A DNA stretch of 64,000 nucleotides from Arcicella rosea (GCF_014204325.1 NZ_JACHKT010000024.1:19988-83987); one strand, 5' to 3'. Counted from the first letter of the stretch, positions 1 to 9,219 are shown. The notes: generated by a model from the sequence alone, not told the origin. Made by a program: numbers and translations.

Positions 1-290
1 ATTACGAATAATTGTTCGATGAAAGTCTTTTTTCGAGTAAAAAGCAGAAATATCACTAGGATTATCCAGTAAATCTGTCCAAACTTGCTTCGTTCAGGAT
101 GATTAATAAATGAAGATTTTGTATATTCTGTGTGAAATAAATACTTTCCTTTAGTAGAATCTCAATCAATACTTACTTTTGTGAGAAATTGAATAATAAT
201 AATAATATATCTGTTTCTTTTTAATCAAAGAACCCAGCTATCTGGTAAAACGTTAATCAAGTATCCATTGAGCATATAAATTTTAATAAA
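1..290. other. Left-edge region without a confident gene
   Basis: No complete gene is visible here. On the minus strand two reading frames stay open to the left edge: one from about 162 down to 1 and another from about 95 down to 1. The longer one encodes a plausible membrane-like stretch (WIILVIFLLF followed by basic residues), but no ATG, GTG or TTG lies near its upstream end. It could be a truncated or frameshifted gene continuing outside the window. TACTTTTG at 174-181 fits the Bacteroidota -7 box and could serve the DUF502 gene at 291. Confidence 0.3.
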
Positions 291-866
291 ATGTCTTTCA
301 GATTCAAAAGTATTACTGCCAGACTTTTTGGCTACTTCGTAAAAGGTTTATTTTTACTCGCTCCTGTTTACATAACAGGGTATATCATTTTCAACCTACT
401 GAATTCATTAGACCAAGAATTTTACTTTTATTTCCGTGGAACTGGCTTAGTAATTATGGTAGCCATTATCATGATTGTGGGCTTTTTAGGTTCTACGTTC
501 ATTTCATTGCCTTTGATTCAAATTTTGGAAGAAGGTGTTTCCAAACTTCCTCTGGTTGGTTTAATTTACTTCTCTTTAAAAGACCTCATCGGTGCTTTTG
601 TGGGCGATAAAAAGAAGTTTAATCAACCTGTAAAGTTTATCTTGAACAAAGAAAATGGTATTTTAAAGTTAGGTTTTATTACCCAAACCGACTTGTCTTT
701 TTTAGATATTCAAGATGCAGTATTGGTTTACTGCCCACATTCTTATGCTTTCTCAGGTGAAATCTTTGTTGTGCCTGTTGCCAATGTTACTTTATTGAAT
801 ATTCCTGCTTCTGATGCCATGAAAATGATAGTTTCTGGTGGAGTATCTCTATCTAGTGCCTCTTAA
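291..866 (+). CDS. DUF502 family membrane protein
   Basis: A 191-residue protein with two hydrophobic helices (about residues 12-37 and 51-76), followed by a soluble part of about 110 residues. The arrangement and the segment around PLVGLIYFSLKDLIGAF match the DUF502 family of small bacterial inner-membrane proteins, whose function is unknown. The ATG start directly precedes a short basic N-terminus and fits a membrane protein. It stands alone: the next plus-strand gene starts 149 bp later. The family assignment is confident; no biochemical role can be read from the sequence. Confidence 0.85.
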   Translation: MSFRFKSITARLFGYFVKGLFLLAPVYITGYIIFNLLNSLDQEFYFYFRGTGLVIMVAIIMIVGFLGSTFISLPLIQILEEGVSKLPLVGLIYFSLKDLIGAFVGDKKKFNQPVKFILNKENGILKLGFITQTDLSFLDIQDAVLVYCPHSYAFSGEIFVVPVANVTLLNIPASDAMKMIVSGGVSLSSAS

Positions 867-1015
867 TTTTTGGGCATTTCTATACAACATAAAGCTGCTT
901 ATTCAGTTAAATAATTTCAATGCATAATTGACTTTTAGTAATACTATGTTTTCTAATTTATCGTTTTCTAACATTCAAATAAAGTTTTTATCATTTTAAA
1001 TTACTCTTATCATTT

Positions 1016-2575
1016 ATGGTTCTCATAAGTATTTTTTCAAGTTTTTCTTGGTGGTTTATTATCCCAATTGCCTTACTCATTTTGGCACTTCGTGACATTC
1101 TTCAAAATCGTCATACCATCCAGCATAATTACCCTGTGGTCGGTCATATTCGATATATGCTCGAAAAAATTGGACCTGAACTCCGACAATATATTGTTGC
1201 TAACAACCGAGAAGAACTCCCTTTTAACAGAGGTGAAAGAGCTTGGGTGTATGCTTCTTCCAAAAAAGAAAATAATTTACAAGGCTTTGGTTCTGACCAA
1301 GACTTTAGTGCTGTAGGTTATATTTTTATTAAACATGCAATGCTCGGACACAAACTCTCGGCTAATCACCCCAATGAAAAAGACCCAAGTGCAGTGCCTT
1401 GCTCAAAAACTATTGGTGAATATCATAAACGTAAGCGTCCCTACAAGCCTTATTCTGTGGTAAATATTTCTGGAATGAGTTACGGTTCTTTGTCTGCTAA
1501 AGCCATTGAATCTTTAAACAAAGGAGCTTTAAAATTTGGTTGTTATCATAATACTGGAGAAGGTTCGCTTTCTCCATATCATAAATATGGTGCTGATGTA
1601 GTAGTAAATATTGGTACTGCATACTTTGGTGTAAGAGATGATGATGGTAATTTTTCGATGGAGAAATTGATAAAAATGACTTCGGAGAATCAATTCATCA
1701 GAGCATTGGAATTAAAGCTTTCGCAAGGAGCAAAACCAGGAAAAGGTGGAATGTTACCTGCTGCTAAAATCACGAAGGAAATCTCTGAAATCAGACATAT
1801 CCCAATGGGTAAAGATGCCCTCTCTCCTGCATTTCACTCAGAGTTTTCAACGATTCCTGAAATGGTTAATTTCATTGAATCAATGGCCAATAAAACGGGA
1901 TTACCTGTAGGAATTAAGTCGGCAGTAGGGAAATTAGAAATGTGGGAAGAACTTGCACAGTATATGGTAAAAACTGGAAAAGGACCAGACTTTATTACTA
2001 TTGATGGTGGCGAAGGTGGAACGGGTGCTGCACCTCATGCTTTTGCTGATCACGTTTCTTTACCCTTTAATTATGGTTTTACAAGGGTTTATAAGATTTT
2101 TCAGAAGTATGAATTGACAGATAAGATTGTATTTATTGGTTCTGGTAAATTAGGTTTTCCTGAAAAGGCAATGATGGCATTTGCCATGGGTTGCGACTTA
2201 ATCAACGTTGCTCGTGAAGCCATGATGTCTATTGGTTGTATTCAAGCACAGGTTTGTCATACCAATCGTTGTCCAGCAGGTGTTGCTACTTCAAGCCCTT
2301 GGCTACAAGGTGGAATCGACCCTGCCCTAAAAAGCGAGCGTTTTTATAATTATGTAAAGACATTAAACAAAGAAATTCTGGAGATTACTCATGCCTGTGG
2401 TTATGAACACCCTAGCCAGATGACGATGCAAGACGTTGATATGGTTATGGGCGATAATAATAAAACACAATCATTAGCAACAACTTTTGGATATAATAAA
2501 ACTAAAGTACCCTTTGAAAGTGTAGAGCAACTATTACAAAGCCCTCATTTGGGGGGAGGGAAAGCGAGAGCTTAA
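1016..2575 (+). CDS. FMN-binding glutamate synthase family protein
   Basis: A 519-residue protein equivalent to the central FMN/synthase domain of glutamate synthase large subunit, without the glutaminase and structural domains. An N-terminal transmembrane helix (about residues 5-25) probably anchors it facing the cytoplasm. Visible family marks are the TIDGGEGGTGAAP loop (about 330-342), which is the FMN/phosphate-binding region, and the cysteines in GCIQAQVCHTNRC (about 403-415; C-x5-C-x4-C) that hold a [3Fe-4S] cluster in glutamate synthases. Such stand-alone proteins are common in Bacteroidota; their physiological substrate is not established, so I do not assign gltB. A hairpin terminator follows at 2588-2616. 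Confidence 0.85.
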   Translation: MVLISIFSSFSWWFIIPIALLILALRDILQNRHTIQHNYPVVGHIRYMLEKIGPELRQYIVANNREELPFNRGERAWVYASSKKENNLQGFGSDQDFSAVGYIFIKHAMLGHKLSANHPNEKDPSAVPCSKTIGEYHKRKRPYKPYSVVNISGMSYGSLSAKAIESLNKGALKFGCYHNTGEGSLSPYHKYGADVVVNIGTAYFGVRDDDGNFSMEKLIKMTSENQFIRALELKLSQGAKPGKGGMLPAAKITKEISEIRHIPMGKDALSPAFHSEFSTIPEMVNFIESMANKTGLPVGIKSAVGKLEMWEELAQYMVKTGKGPDFITIDGGEGGTGAAPHAFADHVSLPFNYGFTRVYKIFQKYELTDKIVFIGSGKLGFPEKAMMAFAMGCDLINVAREAMMSIGCIQAQVCHTNRCPAGVATSSPWLQGGIDPALKSERFYNYVKTLNKEILEITHACGYEHPSQMTMQDVDMVMGDNNKTQSLATTFGYNKTKVPFESVEQLLQSPHLGGGKARA

Positions 2576-2587
2576 TTAATAATTGTA

Positions 2588-2616
2588 AAAGGGATGGTCT
2601 AACACCATCCTTTTTT
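2588..2616 (+). terminator. Rho-independent terminator after the glutamate-synthase-like gene
   Basis: GGATGGT (2592-2598) pairs with ACCATCC (2604-2610) over a five-base loop and is followed by six T residues (2611-2616). It lies 13 bp after the stop codon. Confidence 0.8.
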
Positions 2617-2619
2617 ATT

Positions 2620-2829
2620 GTTGAAGTACAAATTAGTATTGGCAACCTGACTGTTTGAATTATGAACTACAATCTGTAAATTAACAACCCAACTTCTTGA
2701 ATTGACTGCACGACTGTTTGAATTAACAGCTTGACTGTTTGAATTAACAGCTTGACTGCTTGAATTAACGACTCAACTGTTAGAATTAATAACACGACTC
2801 TTTGAATTGACGACTGCACGACCATAATT
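2620..2829. repeat. Array 1: ten tandem 21-bp units
   Basis: Ten consecutive units of exactly 21 bp fill 2620-2829 between the upstream terminator and the promoter region of the ABC-F gene. The best kept units (2704-2808) read about AACAGCT TGACTG TTTGAATT; nearly every unit ends in AATT. The outer units are more degenerate, but the register never slips. Within the core, CTGTT and AACAG form a dyad spanning the join of neighbouring units. No reading frame or known repeat family explains it. See the finding on the 21-bp arrays. Confidence 0.85.
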
Positions 2830-2946
2830 AATAAAATCTATCACAAAATATTAAAAACGACGATGTGTTTTTTTGAGTTAATCCAATAAATATCGTTCAT
2901 TCATCTTTCCATAACCTCAATTGACGGCTCTTTCGGCAATTTTCAT

Positions 2947-2954
2947 TATCTTTG
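2947..2954 (+). promoter_or_regulatory. -7 box TATCTTTG directly before the ABC-F start codon
   Basis: TATCTTTG matches the Bacteroidota -7 consensus TAnnTTTG. It ends only four bases before the ATG at 2959, so transcription would begin at or very near the start codon. A TTG at 2921-2923 is 23 bp upstream, rather farther than the usual spacing for a -33 box. Confidence 0.55.
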
Positions 2955-2958
2955 TAGT

Positions 2959-4896
2959 ATGTTATCTATCAATAATCTTTCGTTTTATTTCGGTTCTCGC
3001 CCAATGTATGATGGGGCGAACTTACATATTAAGCCTAAAGACAAAATCGGTCTTATCGGGGCAAATGGTACTGGTAAATCTACCTTACTTCGTATAATAG
3101 ATGGTGAATACTTACCCGATGGTGGCAGTATTTCTAAGTCAGGCGACTGTACCATTGGTTTTTTAAATCAAGACTTACTTTCATATCAGAGTGATGATTC
3201 TATTCTTTCAGTAGCCATGCAGGCTTTTGAAAGACAGAACTTTTTACAAGCTGAAATTGATAAGGTTTTACATAAGATGGAAACCAATTTTGAAGATGAT
3301 GATGTCAATAAACTGGCTCGTTTTCAAGATGAATTTGATGCTTTAGGTGGATATACCATTCAATCAGAAGCAGAAGCCATTCTGGAAGGTTTAGGATTCA
3401 GCACTGATGACTTATCACAGCCATTACAGAAGTTTTCTGGAGGTTGGAGAATGCGTGTAATGTTAGCCAAATTGCTTTTACAACGCCCCTCGCTATTGAT
3501 GCTTGATGAGCCTACCAACCACTTGGACTTACCGTCTATTGAATGGGTAGAAAACTATATTAATACCTATGAAGGAGCAATCATTGTCGTTTCTCATGAT
3601 AGATTCTTCTTGGATAACACCGTCACAACAATTGTTGAAGTAGCAGGTGCAAAGCTGATTCCATATTCAGGCAATTACTCTTTCTATATGGAAGAAAAAG
3701 CTTTGAGAAATGAAGTGCAGAAAGGTGCTTATGAAAACCAACAACAAGCAATAAAGCAAACTGAAAAGTTTATTACTCGCTTCAAAGCAAAAGCGACTAA
3801 AGCACGTCAGGTACAATCAAGAGTAAAAGCTTTAGAGAGATTAGAATTGATTGATGACGTTTTAGACGAAAATGCGAAAGTAAACTTTAAGTTCAATTTC
3901 GGTACTCAGCCCGGTCGTTTTATCATGCACTTGGAAGATATTACAAAGGCTTATGGACCAAAAAGAATTCTTACCAGTACAAACGCAGTTATTGAAAGAG
4001 GTGATAAAATCGCTTTGATTGGTGCCAACGGTAAAGGTAAATCTACTGTATTAAGAATCATAGATGGTTCAGAGCAATTTGAAGGTGAACGCAAATTGGG
4101 GCATAATGTTATCGACTCATTTTATGCACAGCATCAGTTAGAAAGCTTAGACGTAAATAATACCCTGTTGGATGAATTGAAAATGACAGGAACAGGGAAG
4201 TTAGAAACAGAATTAAGAAGTATCTTAGGTTGTTTCTTGTTCTCAGGCGATGATGCTTTCAAGAAAATCAAAGTACTTTCAGGGGGCGAGAAATCAAGAG
4301 TAGCCTTGGCTAAAGTATTAATCTCTGAAGCTAACTTTTTGCTACTTGATGAGCCAACTAACCACTTGGACATGATGTCTGTAAACATCTTGATTCAAGC
4401 TTTACAACAGTACGAAGGTACTTATGTAGTGGTTTCTCACGATAGATTCTTCGTTTCTGAAATTGCTAATAAGATTTGGTATATTGAAGACGAAGAGATA
4501 AAAGTATATCCAGGCACTTATGATGAATATGAAACTTGGATGGAACAACGTAGAATAGATGGCACACTTCCAAAAGAAGGTTCTCCTAAAAAGACTGTTG
4601 AGAAAGTTGTAGAGAAAAAGCCAGTTTTAGATGATTTTGCCAAAAAGGAAGCACAAAAGAACCTGAAGAAGTTAAACCTTAAGTTGACTGATGCAGAAAG
4701 CTTAATCGCAAAATTAGAAGCAGAGAAAGTCGAGAAAGAGAAAACCCTTGCCGACCCAATTACGTTTAACAATGCTGATACTTTGAAAAAAGAGAATATT
4801 GCTTACCAAAAGATTCTTAATTCACTAGAAGAAGCAAATGATACTTGGGAAGCTGTAATGTTGGAGATTGAGGAAACAGAAAGTGTGCTTCAGTAA
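2959..4896 (+). CDS. ABC-F family ATP-binding protein
   Basis: A 645-residue cytoplasmic protein with two ABC ATPase domains and no membrane segment, the layout of the ABC-F family (ribosome-associated factors such as Uup, EttA and antibiotic-resistance relatives). Domain 1 has Walker A GANGTGKST (about 34-42), signature FSGGWRMR and Walker B LMLDEPTNHLD. Domain 2 has GANGKGKST (about 353-361), LSGGEKSR and LLLDEPTNHLD. A lysine/glutamate-rich linker and a predicted coiled coil fill about 545-645, as in Uup-type proteins. The first ATG gives MLSINNLSF, the normal family start. The subfamily and any role in translation or resistance cannot be decided from sequence alone. Confidence 0.92.
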   Translation: MLSINNLSFYFGSRPMYDGANLHIKPKDKIGLIGANGTGKSTLLRIIDGEYLPDGGSISKSGDCTIGFLNQDLLSYQSDDSILSVAMQAFERQNFLQAEIDKVLHKMETNFEDDDVNKLARFQDEFDALGGYTIQSEAEAILEGLGFSTDDLSQPLQKFSGGWRMRVMLAKLLLQRPSLLMLDEPTNHLDLPSIEWVENYINTYEGAIIVVSHDRFFLDNTVTTIVEVAGAKLIPYSGNYSFYMEEKALRNEVQKGAYENQQQAIKQTEKFITRFKAKATKARQVQSRVKALERLELIDDVLDENAKVNFKFNFGTQPGRFIMHLEDITKAYGPKRILTSTNAVIERGDKIALIGANGKGKSTVLRIIDGSEQFEGERKLGHNVIDSFYAQHQLESLDVNNTLLDELKMTGTGKLETELRSILGCFLFSGDDAFKKIKVLSGGEKSRVALAKVLISEANFLLLDEPTNHLDMMSVNILIQALQQYEGTYVVVSHDRFFVSEIANKIWYIEDEEIKVYPGTYDEYETWMEQRRIDGTLPKEGSPKKTVEKVVEKKPVLDDFAKKEAQKNLKKLNLKLTDAESLIAKLEAEKVEKEKTLADPITFNNADTLKKENIAYQKILNSLEEANDTWEAVMLEIEETESVLQ

Positions 4897-4936
4897 AATT
4901 CAATTATTAGCGACAAGCTTTGAATAATAATTTTCT

Positions 4937-4979
4937 AAAAACGCAAATAAACGGTACTCCCTGTTTTATTTGCGTTTTT
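4937..4979 (+). terminator. Rho-independent terminator after the ABC-F gene
   Basis: A perfect 15-bp stem (4937-4951 with 4965-4979), core ACGCAAATAAA / TTTATTTGCGT, with a 13-base loop and a T-rich 3' arm. Confidence 0.85.
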
Positions 4980-5085
4980 GATTTTAAACCTTTGTTCCTT
5001 TACTTTCAGAATAATTTTAGTAGCCTTTCGTTATAACAAACATCTTTCTTTATCACTTAAACGCTCAATCCATTAGCTATTCTTT

Positions 5086-6384
5086 ATGAAAATTTTAACT
5101 TCAATTTTCTTATTATTGATGTCATTTACCTTTTTTGCACAAAGAAAGAAAGCTGTACAATACGAGTCCAAAAAGATTATTTATGACAACCATACTTACG
5201 AACCTTACATTCGTACTGTTCAATTATATCCTTCTTTAAGTGCGACAAAAACACCTCAAGAAACATTAAACCCGCCTGTAATCAATTTACAGGAAAATCA
5301 AATTTTGAAACTAGAGTTTGATTGTTTAGCTCCTGAATTTCAGAGTTTCAGAGTAAAGGTATTTCATTGTAATGCAGATTGGACGCCTTCAGTATTAAAT
5401 GACATTGAATATTTAACAGAATTCAACGATTTCCCAATTAACGATTATAGAAATTCATTTGCTACCAAAATTCCATATACCCATTTTGCTGTAGAAATCC
5501 CTAAGACCAAATTAGCAGGCAACTATTTGGTAATGGTTTACAAAAACCGTAGTGAAGATGACATTGTGCTTACTCGTAGATTTATGGTTTTTCAAAATCG
5601 TGTAGGCGTTGCTGGCAATGTTACTTTCCCGAACAATGTTCAGAAAAGGCGTACTCATCAACAAGTAAACTTTAGTATAAATTATAGTGGCTACGAAATT
5701 ATTGACCCCAAGCAAGATTTGAAAATTATAATTCGTCAGAATTTTAGAGACAATAAGACACTTACTAATCTTAAACCTTTCATGATTGATTCCTACAATC
5801 GTAAAATGGATTACCAGTTTTTTGAAGGAGAAAACCAATTAGAAGGCAGCAATGAATTTAGGATGTTTGATGGAAGAAGTACTCAACAAAAATTAGTGAA
5901 TATTGCTAGAATTGTTCAAGCAGAAAAAGAAAGTATCATAGAGGTTCGTCCCGAAAAACCACAAAATGGTTTGGCTTATGTAGCGACGAATGATTTCAAT
6001 GGAATGTATGTGATAGATAATTATGAAACCAATCATGGTGATACTGAATCTGATTATGTAAGAGTAAGTTTTTTATTGAAAACGGATTCATTAGAAAACA
6101 AAAAAGTATTCATTAACGGTGCTTTCAACGACTGGAATCTTAACGAAGTAAACCAAATGCACTATGTACCTGAAAGTGGCGCTTATGAAGCTTTCATTCA
6201 GTTAAAACAGGGAGTTTACAATTATTTGTACATAACAAAAGACAATGAAGGAAATATCAGCGAAGCAGAACTAGAAGGCACACATTCACAAACTGAAAAT
6301 GTGTATGAAATTTTGATATACCATCGCTCAATAGGAACAAGAGCAGATGCTTTAGTAGGTTATACTTTGATAAAAAACCAATAA
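5086..6384 (+). CDS. Type IX secretion system plug protein (DUF5103)
   Basis: A 432-residue secreted protein. The signal peptide covers about residues 1-18 (MKILTSIFLLLMSFTFFAQ). The rest matches the DUF5103 family, the Plug component that closes the periplasmic side of the SprA translocon in the type IX secretion system; this role is known for the Flavobacterium johnsoniae homologue. Near residues 340-400 an immunoglobulin-like, starch-binding-like fold is visible (VFINGAFNDWN ... GVYNYLYI). No other T9SS gene is close, which is usual for Bacteroidota, where the system is scattered. The first ATG gives a good signal peptide. The family call is secure. Confidence 0.85.
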   Translation: MKILTSIFLLLMSFTFFAQRKKAVQYESKKIIYDNHTYEPYIRTVQLYPSLSATKTPQETLNPPVINLQENQILKLEFDCLAPEFQSFRVKVFHCNADWTPSVLNDIEYLTEFNDFPINDYRNSFATKIPYTHFAVEIPKTKLAGNYLVMVYKNRSEDDIVLTRRFMVFQNRVGVAGNVTFPNNVQKRRTHQQVNFSINYSGYEIIDPKQDLKIIIRQNFRDNKTLTNLKPFMIDSYNRKMDYQFFEGENQLEGSNEFRMFDGRSTQQKLVNIARIVQAEKESIIEVRPEKPQNGLAYVATNDFNGMYVIDNYETNHGDTESDYVRVSFLLKTDSLENKKVFINGAFNDWNLNEVNQMHYVPESGAYEAFIQLKQGVYNYLYITKDNEGNISEAELEGTHSQTENVYEILIYHRSIGTRADALVGYTLIKNQ

Positions 6385-6418
6385 AAAAAGCCTTCCAATC
6401 AATGTTGGAAGGCTTTTT
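6385..6418. terminator. Bidirectional terminator between plug gene and ychF
   Basis: A perfect 14-bp stem (6385-6398 with 6405-6418), core AAGCCTTCCAA / TTGGAAGGCTT, six-base loop, A-run on one side and T-run on the other. It starts right after the plug-gene stop and lies 21 bp beyond the end of ychF, so it can serve both convergent genes. Confidence 0.9.
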
Positions 6419-6438
6419 CCTATCACTATATATTGTTA

Positions 6439-7545
6439 TTACACGTTAAAACGGAAGTGCATAATGTCCCCATCAATTACAACGTATTCTTTACCTTCAA
6501 CCGATAGTTTACCTGCCTCTTTACAAGCATTTTCAGATTTGTATTGTCGGTAATCAGCAAATTTAATTACTTCTGCACGGATAAAACCACGTTCAAAATC
6601 TGAGTGAATAACACCCGCAGCAGCAGGAGCTTTCCAACCTTTTTGGATAGTCCAAGCACGCACTTCTTTCACACCAGCCGTAAAATAAGTAATCAAATTT
6701 AACAAGTAATATGAACTACGAATTAATTTATCTAAACCTGATTCTGTTAAATTATACTCTTCCAAAAACATTTGACGGTCATCTTCATCTTCCATTTCAG
6801 CAATTTGAGACTCCAATGCTGCACAGATTACTACAACCTCCGCTCCTTCTTCAGCTACCGCAGCTTTCAATTGCTCAACGTATTCATTCGTGCCTTTAGC
6901 GATTGAACCTTCGTCAACATTGGCTACATAAATAACAGGTTTATCAGTCAATAAACATAAATCACCGATTGCTTCAAATTTAGCATCTGGCTCTAAACCT
7001 TGAACAGTTCTAGCAGATTTACCAGCTTCTAAAGTAGCTTTGTATTGTTGAAGAATAGCTAATTGTGCTCTAGATTTCGCATCACCAGCTTTGGCAGCAC
7101 GTTCTACTTTTTGGATTTTTTTATCGACAGATTCTAAATCTTTTAATTGTAATTCATAGTCGATAATTTCTTTATCCGAAACAGGATTTACTCTTCCCTC
7201 TACGTGAACGATGTTATCATCTGAAAAACAACGAACTACGTGCAAGATAGCATCTACTTCACGAATGTTTGCCAAGAATTTGTTTCCTAAACCTGCACCT
7301 TGCGATGCTCCTTTTACCAAACCTGCAATATCCATAAACTCAATAACGGTTGGTAAAACTCTTTGAGGGTTTACCAATTGTTCTAGAATATTAAGACGTT
7401 CGTCAGGTACTGTAACGATACCAACATTAGGTTCAATTGTACAGAAAGGATAATTGGCGGCTTCCGCCTTATTTGAAGAAATTGCACTAAATAAAGTAGA
7501 TTTTCCAACATTTGGTAAACCTACAATTCCACATTGAAGACCCAT
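6439..7545 (-). CDS. ychF: Redox-regulated ATPase YchF
   Basis: A 368-residue member of the Obg/YchF group of P-loop proteins that bind the ribosome and prefer ATP over GTP. G1 is GLPNVGKST (about 8-16), G3 is [14 protein letters not shown] (about 67-80), and the G4 position reads NVDE instead of NKxD, the substitution that gives YchF its ATP preference. A helical coiled-coil insertion (about 130-165) and the C-terminal TGS domain (about 280-365, [14 protein letters not shown]) are present, and the length is normal. The gene starts only 5 bp after the end of the upstream Shedu-type gene and is probably cotranscribed with it. Confidence 0.95.
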   Translation of the reverse strand: MGLQCGIVGLPNVGKSTLFSAISSNKAEAANYPFCTIEPNVGIVTVPDERLNILEQLVNPQRVLPTVIEFMDIAGLVKGASQGAGLGNKFLANIREVDAILHVVRCFSDDNIVHVEGRVNPVSDKEIIDYELQLKDLESVDKKIQKVERAAKAGDAKSRAQLAILQQYKATLEAGKSARTVQGLEPDAKFEAIGDLCLLTDKPVIYVANVDEGSIAKGTNEYVEQLKAAVAEEGAEVVVICAALESQIAEMEDEDDRQMFLEEYNLTESGLDKLIRSSYYLLNLITYFTAGVKEVRAWTIQKGWKAPAAAGVIHSDFERGFIRAEVIKFADYRQYKSENACKEAGKLSVEGKEYVVIDGDIMHFRFNV

Positions 7546-7550
7546 TTATA

Positions 7551-8183
7551 TTATTTAATAAATTGCAAATATTTGATAAGTTGTTTTAAATCCTCTAAAA
7601 GTTCATCATAAGTGATACAATGAATCTTTTTTGAATTAATGATAGTGTTGCTTCTACGCCAATCAAGCCTTTCTCTATCAATTATATTGTCTAACGATGT
7701 TGCTCTGCCAACTATTAAAATTCCATTGTAACTTCTAATACGAGTACCGAATTTTCCTTCGAGAGAGCTTGTCTGTCTTAAATCTTCTAACTTCCAAAAC
7801 CAATCTATTATTTGACTATAACCATGTTCAAATCTAACAGACCATTCTTTTTGATACTTTCCTTTCTTTTTCTTAAAAATACTATCTGACTTTCCATCTT
7901 CAAACTCCACAAATATAAATGAAGCTTTTTTGGCATCACCAATAACTAAATCGGCTTTGAAGTCACCGAAAAAATCAAATTCATAAGAAATTCTATTGAT
8001 TTCAGCTAAGTCAGGAAAGTAACATTTACCAATTAATGCAGATAAGTTAGGTGATTGTTTGAAAAATGGCAAAAGCTGAGAGGATTCCTCCAATTCTTGA
8101 TAAGTAGTTAATAGGTTTTCTAAAGTAAGTAATTCTTTTTCTACTGCTTTCCAGTCGATATTAATTTCTCTAAAGTCTTTCAT
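7551..8183 (-). CDS. Shedu-type (DUF4263/SduA) nuclease-like protein
   Basis: A 210-residue protein resembling the C-terminal nuclease domain of the Shedu anti-phage protein SduA (DUF4263), a PD-(D/E)xK fold. Visible elements are an acidic residue in FKADLVIG (about 74-81), the strand FIFVEFEDGK (about 89-98) in the place of the usual ExK catalytic strand, a helix with HGYSQIIDWFW, and the C-terminal strand YNGILIVGRA. It has little room for the long N-terminal sensing part of other SduA proteins. It follows a small RelE-like gene by 14 bp and precedes ychF by 5 bp. Defence is inferred from the family only, and the active-site lysine is not clearly conserved. Confidence 0.65.
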   Translation of the reverse strand: MKDFREINIDWKAVEKELLTLENLLTTYQELEESSQLLPFFKQSPNLSALIGKCYFPDLAEINRISYEFDFFGDFKADLVIGDAKKASFIFVEFEDGKSDSIFKKKKGKYQKEWSVRFEHGYSQIIDWFWKLEDLRQTSSLEGKFGTRIRSYNGILIVGRATSLDNIIDRERLDWRRSNTIINSKKIHCITYDELLEDLKQLIKYLQFIK

Positions 8184-8197
8184 TAACGCTCATTTTT

Positions 8198-8464
8198 CTA
8201 TTTGCCAAAGCTTCCATTCAAAATAGCATGCACATGAAGCATATCAGGCTCTCTCTCAAAAATGACCTTATACTTACTTACATTCATTACATAGTATTTT
8301 TTTGAATCTCCTTCAATAGGTAACAATTCATAGCTTTGTTTTGGATTATTAGCCAAAACACTGTTTAATGAATGGTCTATTTCATTACGAGAGCTTTTTT
8401 TTAAGCTATCATAAGCAATTTCAGCAGCACGTTCCAGCTCAATATTTTTCAACAATCTTTCCAT
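8198..8464 (-). CDS. Small protein, possible RelE/ParE-like toxin fold
   Basis: An 88-residue protein. The N-terminal helical half (ERAAEIAYDSLKKSSRNEI ... VLANNPK) followed by beta strands ending in KYYVMNVSKYKVIFE and a final strand pair (LHVHAILNGSF) has the order of elements seen in RelE/ParE toxins. Sequence identity to any named toxin is not evident, and no antitoxin gene lies within 100 bp on either side. It is the first gene of the apparent operon with the Shedu-like gene (14 bp spacing) and ychF. It may instead be a regulator or partner of the nuclease. The fold call is an inference. Confidence 0.45.
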   Translation of the reverse strand: MERLLKNIELERAAEIAYDSLKKSSRNEIDHSLNSVLANNPKQSYELLPIEGDSKKYYVMNVSKYKVIFEREPDMLHVHAILNGSFGK

Positions 8465-8519
8465 AACTGTCTAACATTAATTTAAACAAAGTTACAAGTT
8501 TAATCCTACAACAACAAAA

Positions 8520-8543
8520 AAGCCTCTGAAAATTCAGAGGCTT
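8520..8543 (-). terminator. Terminator after the PUR-alpha-like gene
   Basis: AGCCTCTGA (8521-8529) pairs with TCAGAGGCT (8534-8542) over four bases. On the minus strand the stem is followed by a T-run (complement of the A-run ending at 8520). It lies just beyond the end of the gene at 8563. Confidence 0.8.
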
Positions 8544-8562
8544 ATACAATTCTTCAATTAGT

Positions 8563-8889
8563 TTATTCCCATTTCAAATCACTACCAAAACCACCTACCG
8601 CATCTTCATCTTCACGATTAAATTGTGTAAAATCTACATCTGGCAATAATTCATTTTTAACATGATTAACAGCTTCTTGTAGTCCTTCAACAAATTTATC
8701 AAAATCTTCTTTGTACAAGAACATTTTATGTTTTTCGTAAGCAAATCCATCATCTTTTTGATAACGGCGACTTTCAGTAATAGTAATGTAGTAGTCGTTT
8801 GAGCGGGTCGATTTCACATCAAAAAAATACGTTCGCTTTCCTGCTCTGATACGTTTCGAAAACAATTCTTCTCTTTCTCTTTCTTCCAC
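8563..8889 (-). CDS. PUR-alpha-like DNA/RNA-binding protein (DUF3276)
   Basis: A 108-residue protein of the DUF3276 family, the bacterial form of the PUR repeat that binds single-stranded nucleic acid. The segment FSKRIRAGKRTYFFDVK (about 10-26), YYITITESRR and the helix KEDFDKFVEGLQEAV are typical. It is one of the most lineage-typical small proteins of Bacteroidota. The start codon appears to be GTG; no upstream in-frame ATG exists before the next stop. It is monocistronic, with its own terminator. The cellular role is not established. Confidence 0.85.
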   Translation of the reverse strand: MEEREREELFSKRIRAGKRTYFFDVKSTRSNDYYITITESRRYQKDDGFAYEKHKMFLYKEDFDKFVEGLQEAVNHVKNELLPDVDFTQFNREDEDAVGGFGSDLKWE

Positions 8890-9219
8890 TGTGCTATGAC
8901 AATTTAGGGTTTACGGATTGGTAAAAATATAAATTTTCTGAATGTTTCAAAAGTTAATCATAAAAAATAATTTCTATTTCTTCATTTATCGTTTATATAT
9001 CAAGTTTTGATGGTTTCATGCTTATAAATGTAAAATGTCTTTTATTTAAATCTATTGAAAGTAAAATTTTATAATTTTCTATGTTTGATTGCTGTTTTTC
9101 AAATTTCCAAACGATAAAATTAATATTTTTATTTCTCCCGAAAAAAGCTAGTTTTGTATTCCAGTTTTGGTAGAAAATGTGTAGAAAGCCACTCAATTTA
9201 ATCCACTAAATCACACAAA
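8890..9219. other. Non-coding gap between DUF3276 and rlpA genes
   Basis: The two divergent genes are 330 bp apart. The only element I can support is TAGTTTTG at 9149-9156, which fits the -7 consensus TAnnTTTG and would give rlpA a leader of roughly 60 nt. A 67-codon open frame on the minus strand here has no homology I recognise and overlaps this promoter; I regard it as chance. Confidence 0.4.

Noticed and set aside
8993..9196. 67-codon minus-strand open frame
   Set aside because: No family resemblance, AT-rich composition, and it overlaps the likely rlpA promoter on the other strand.
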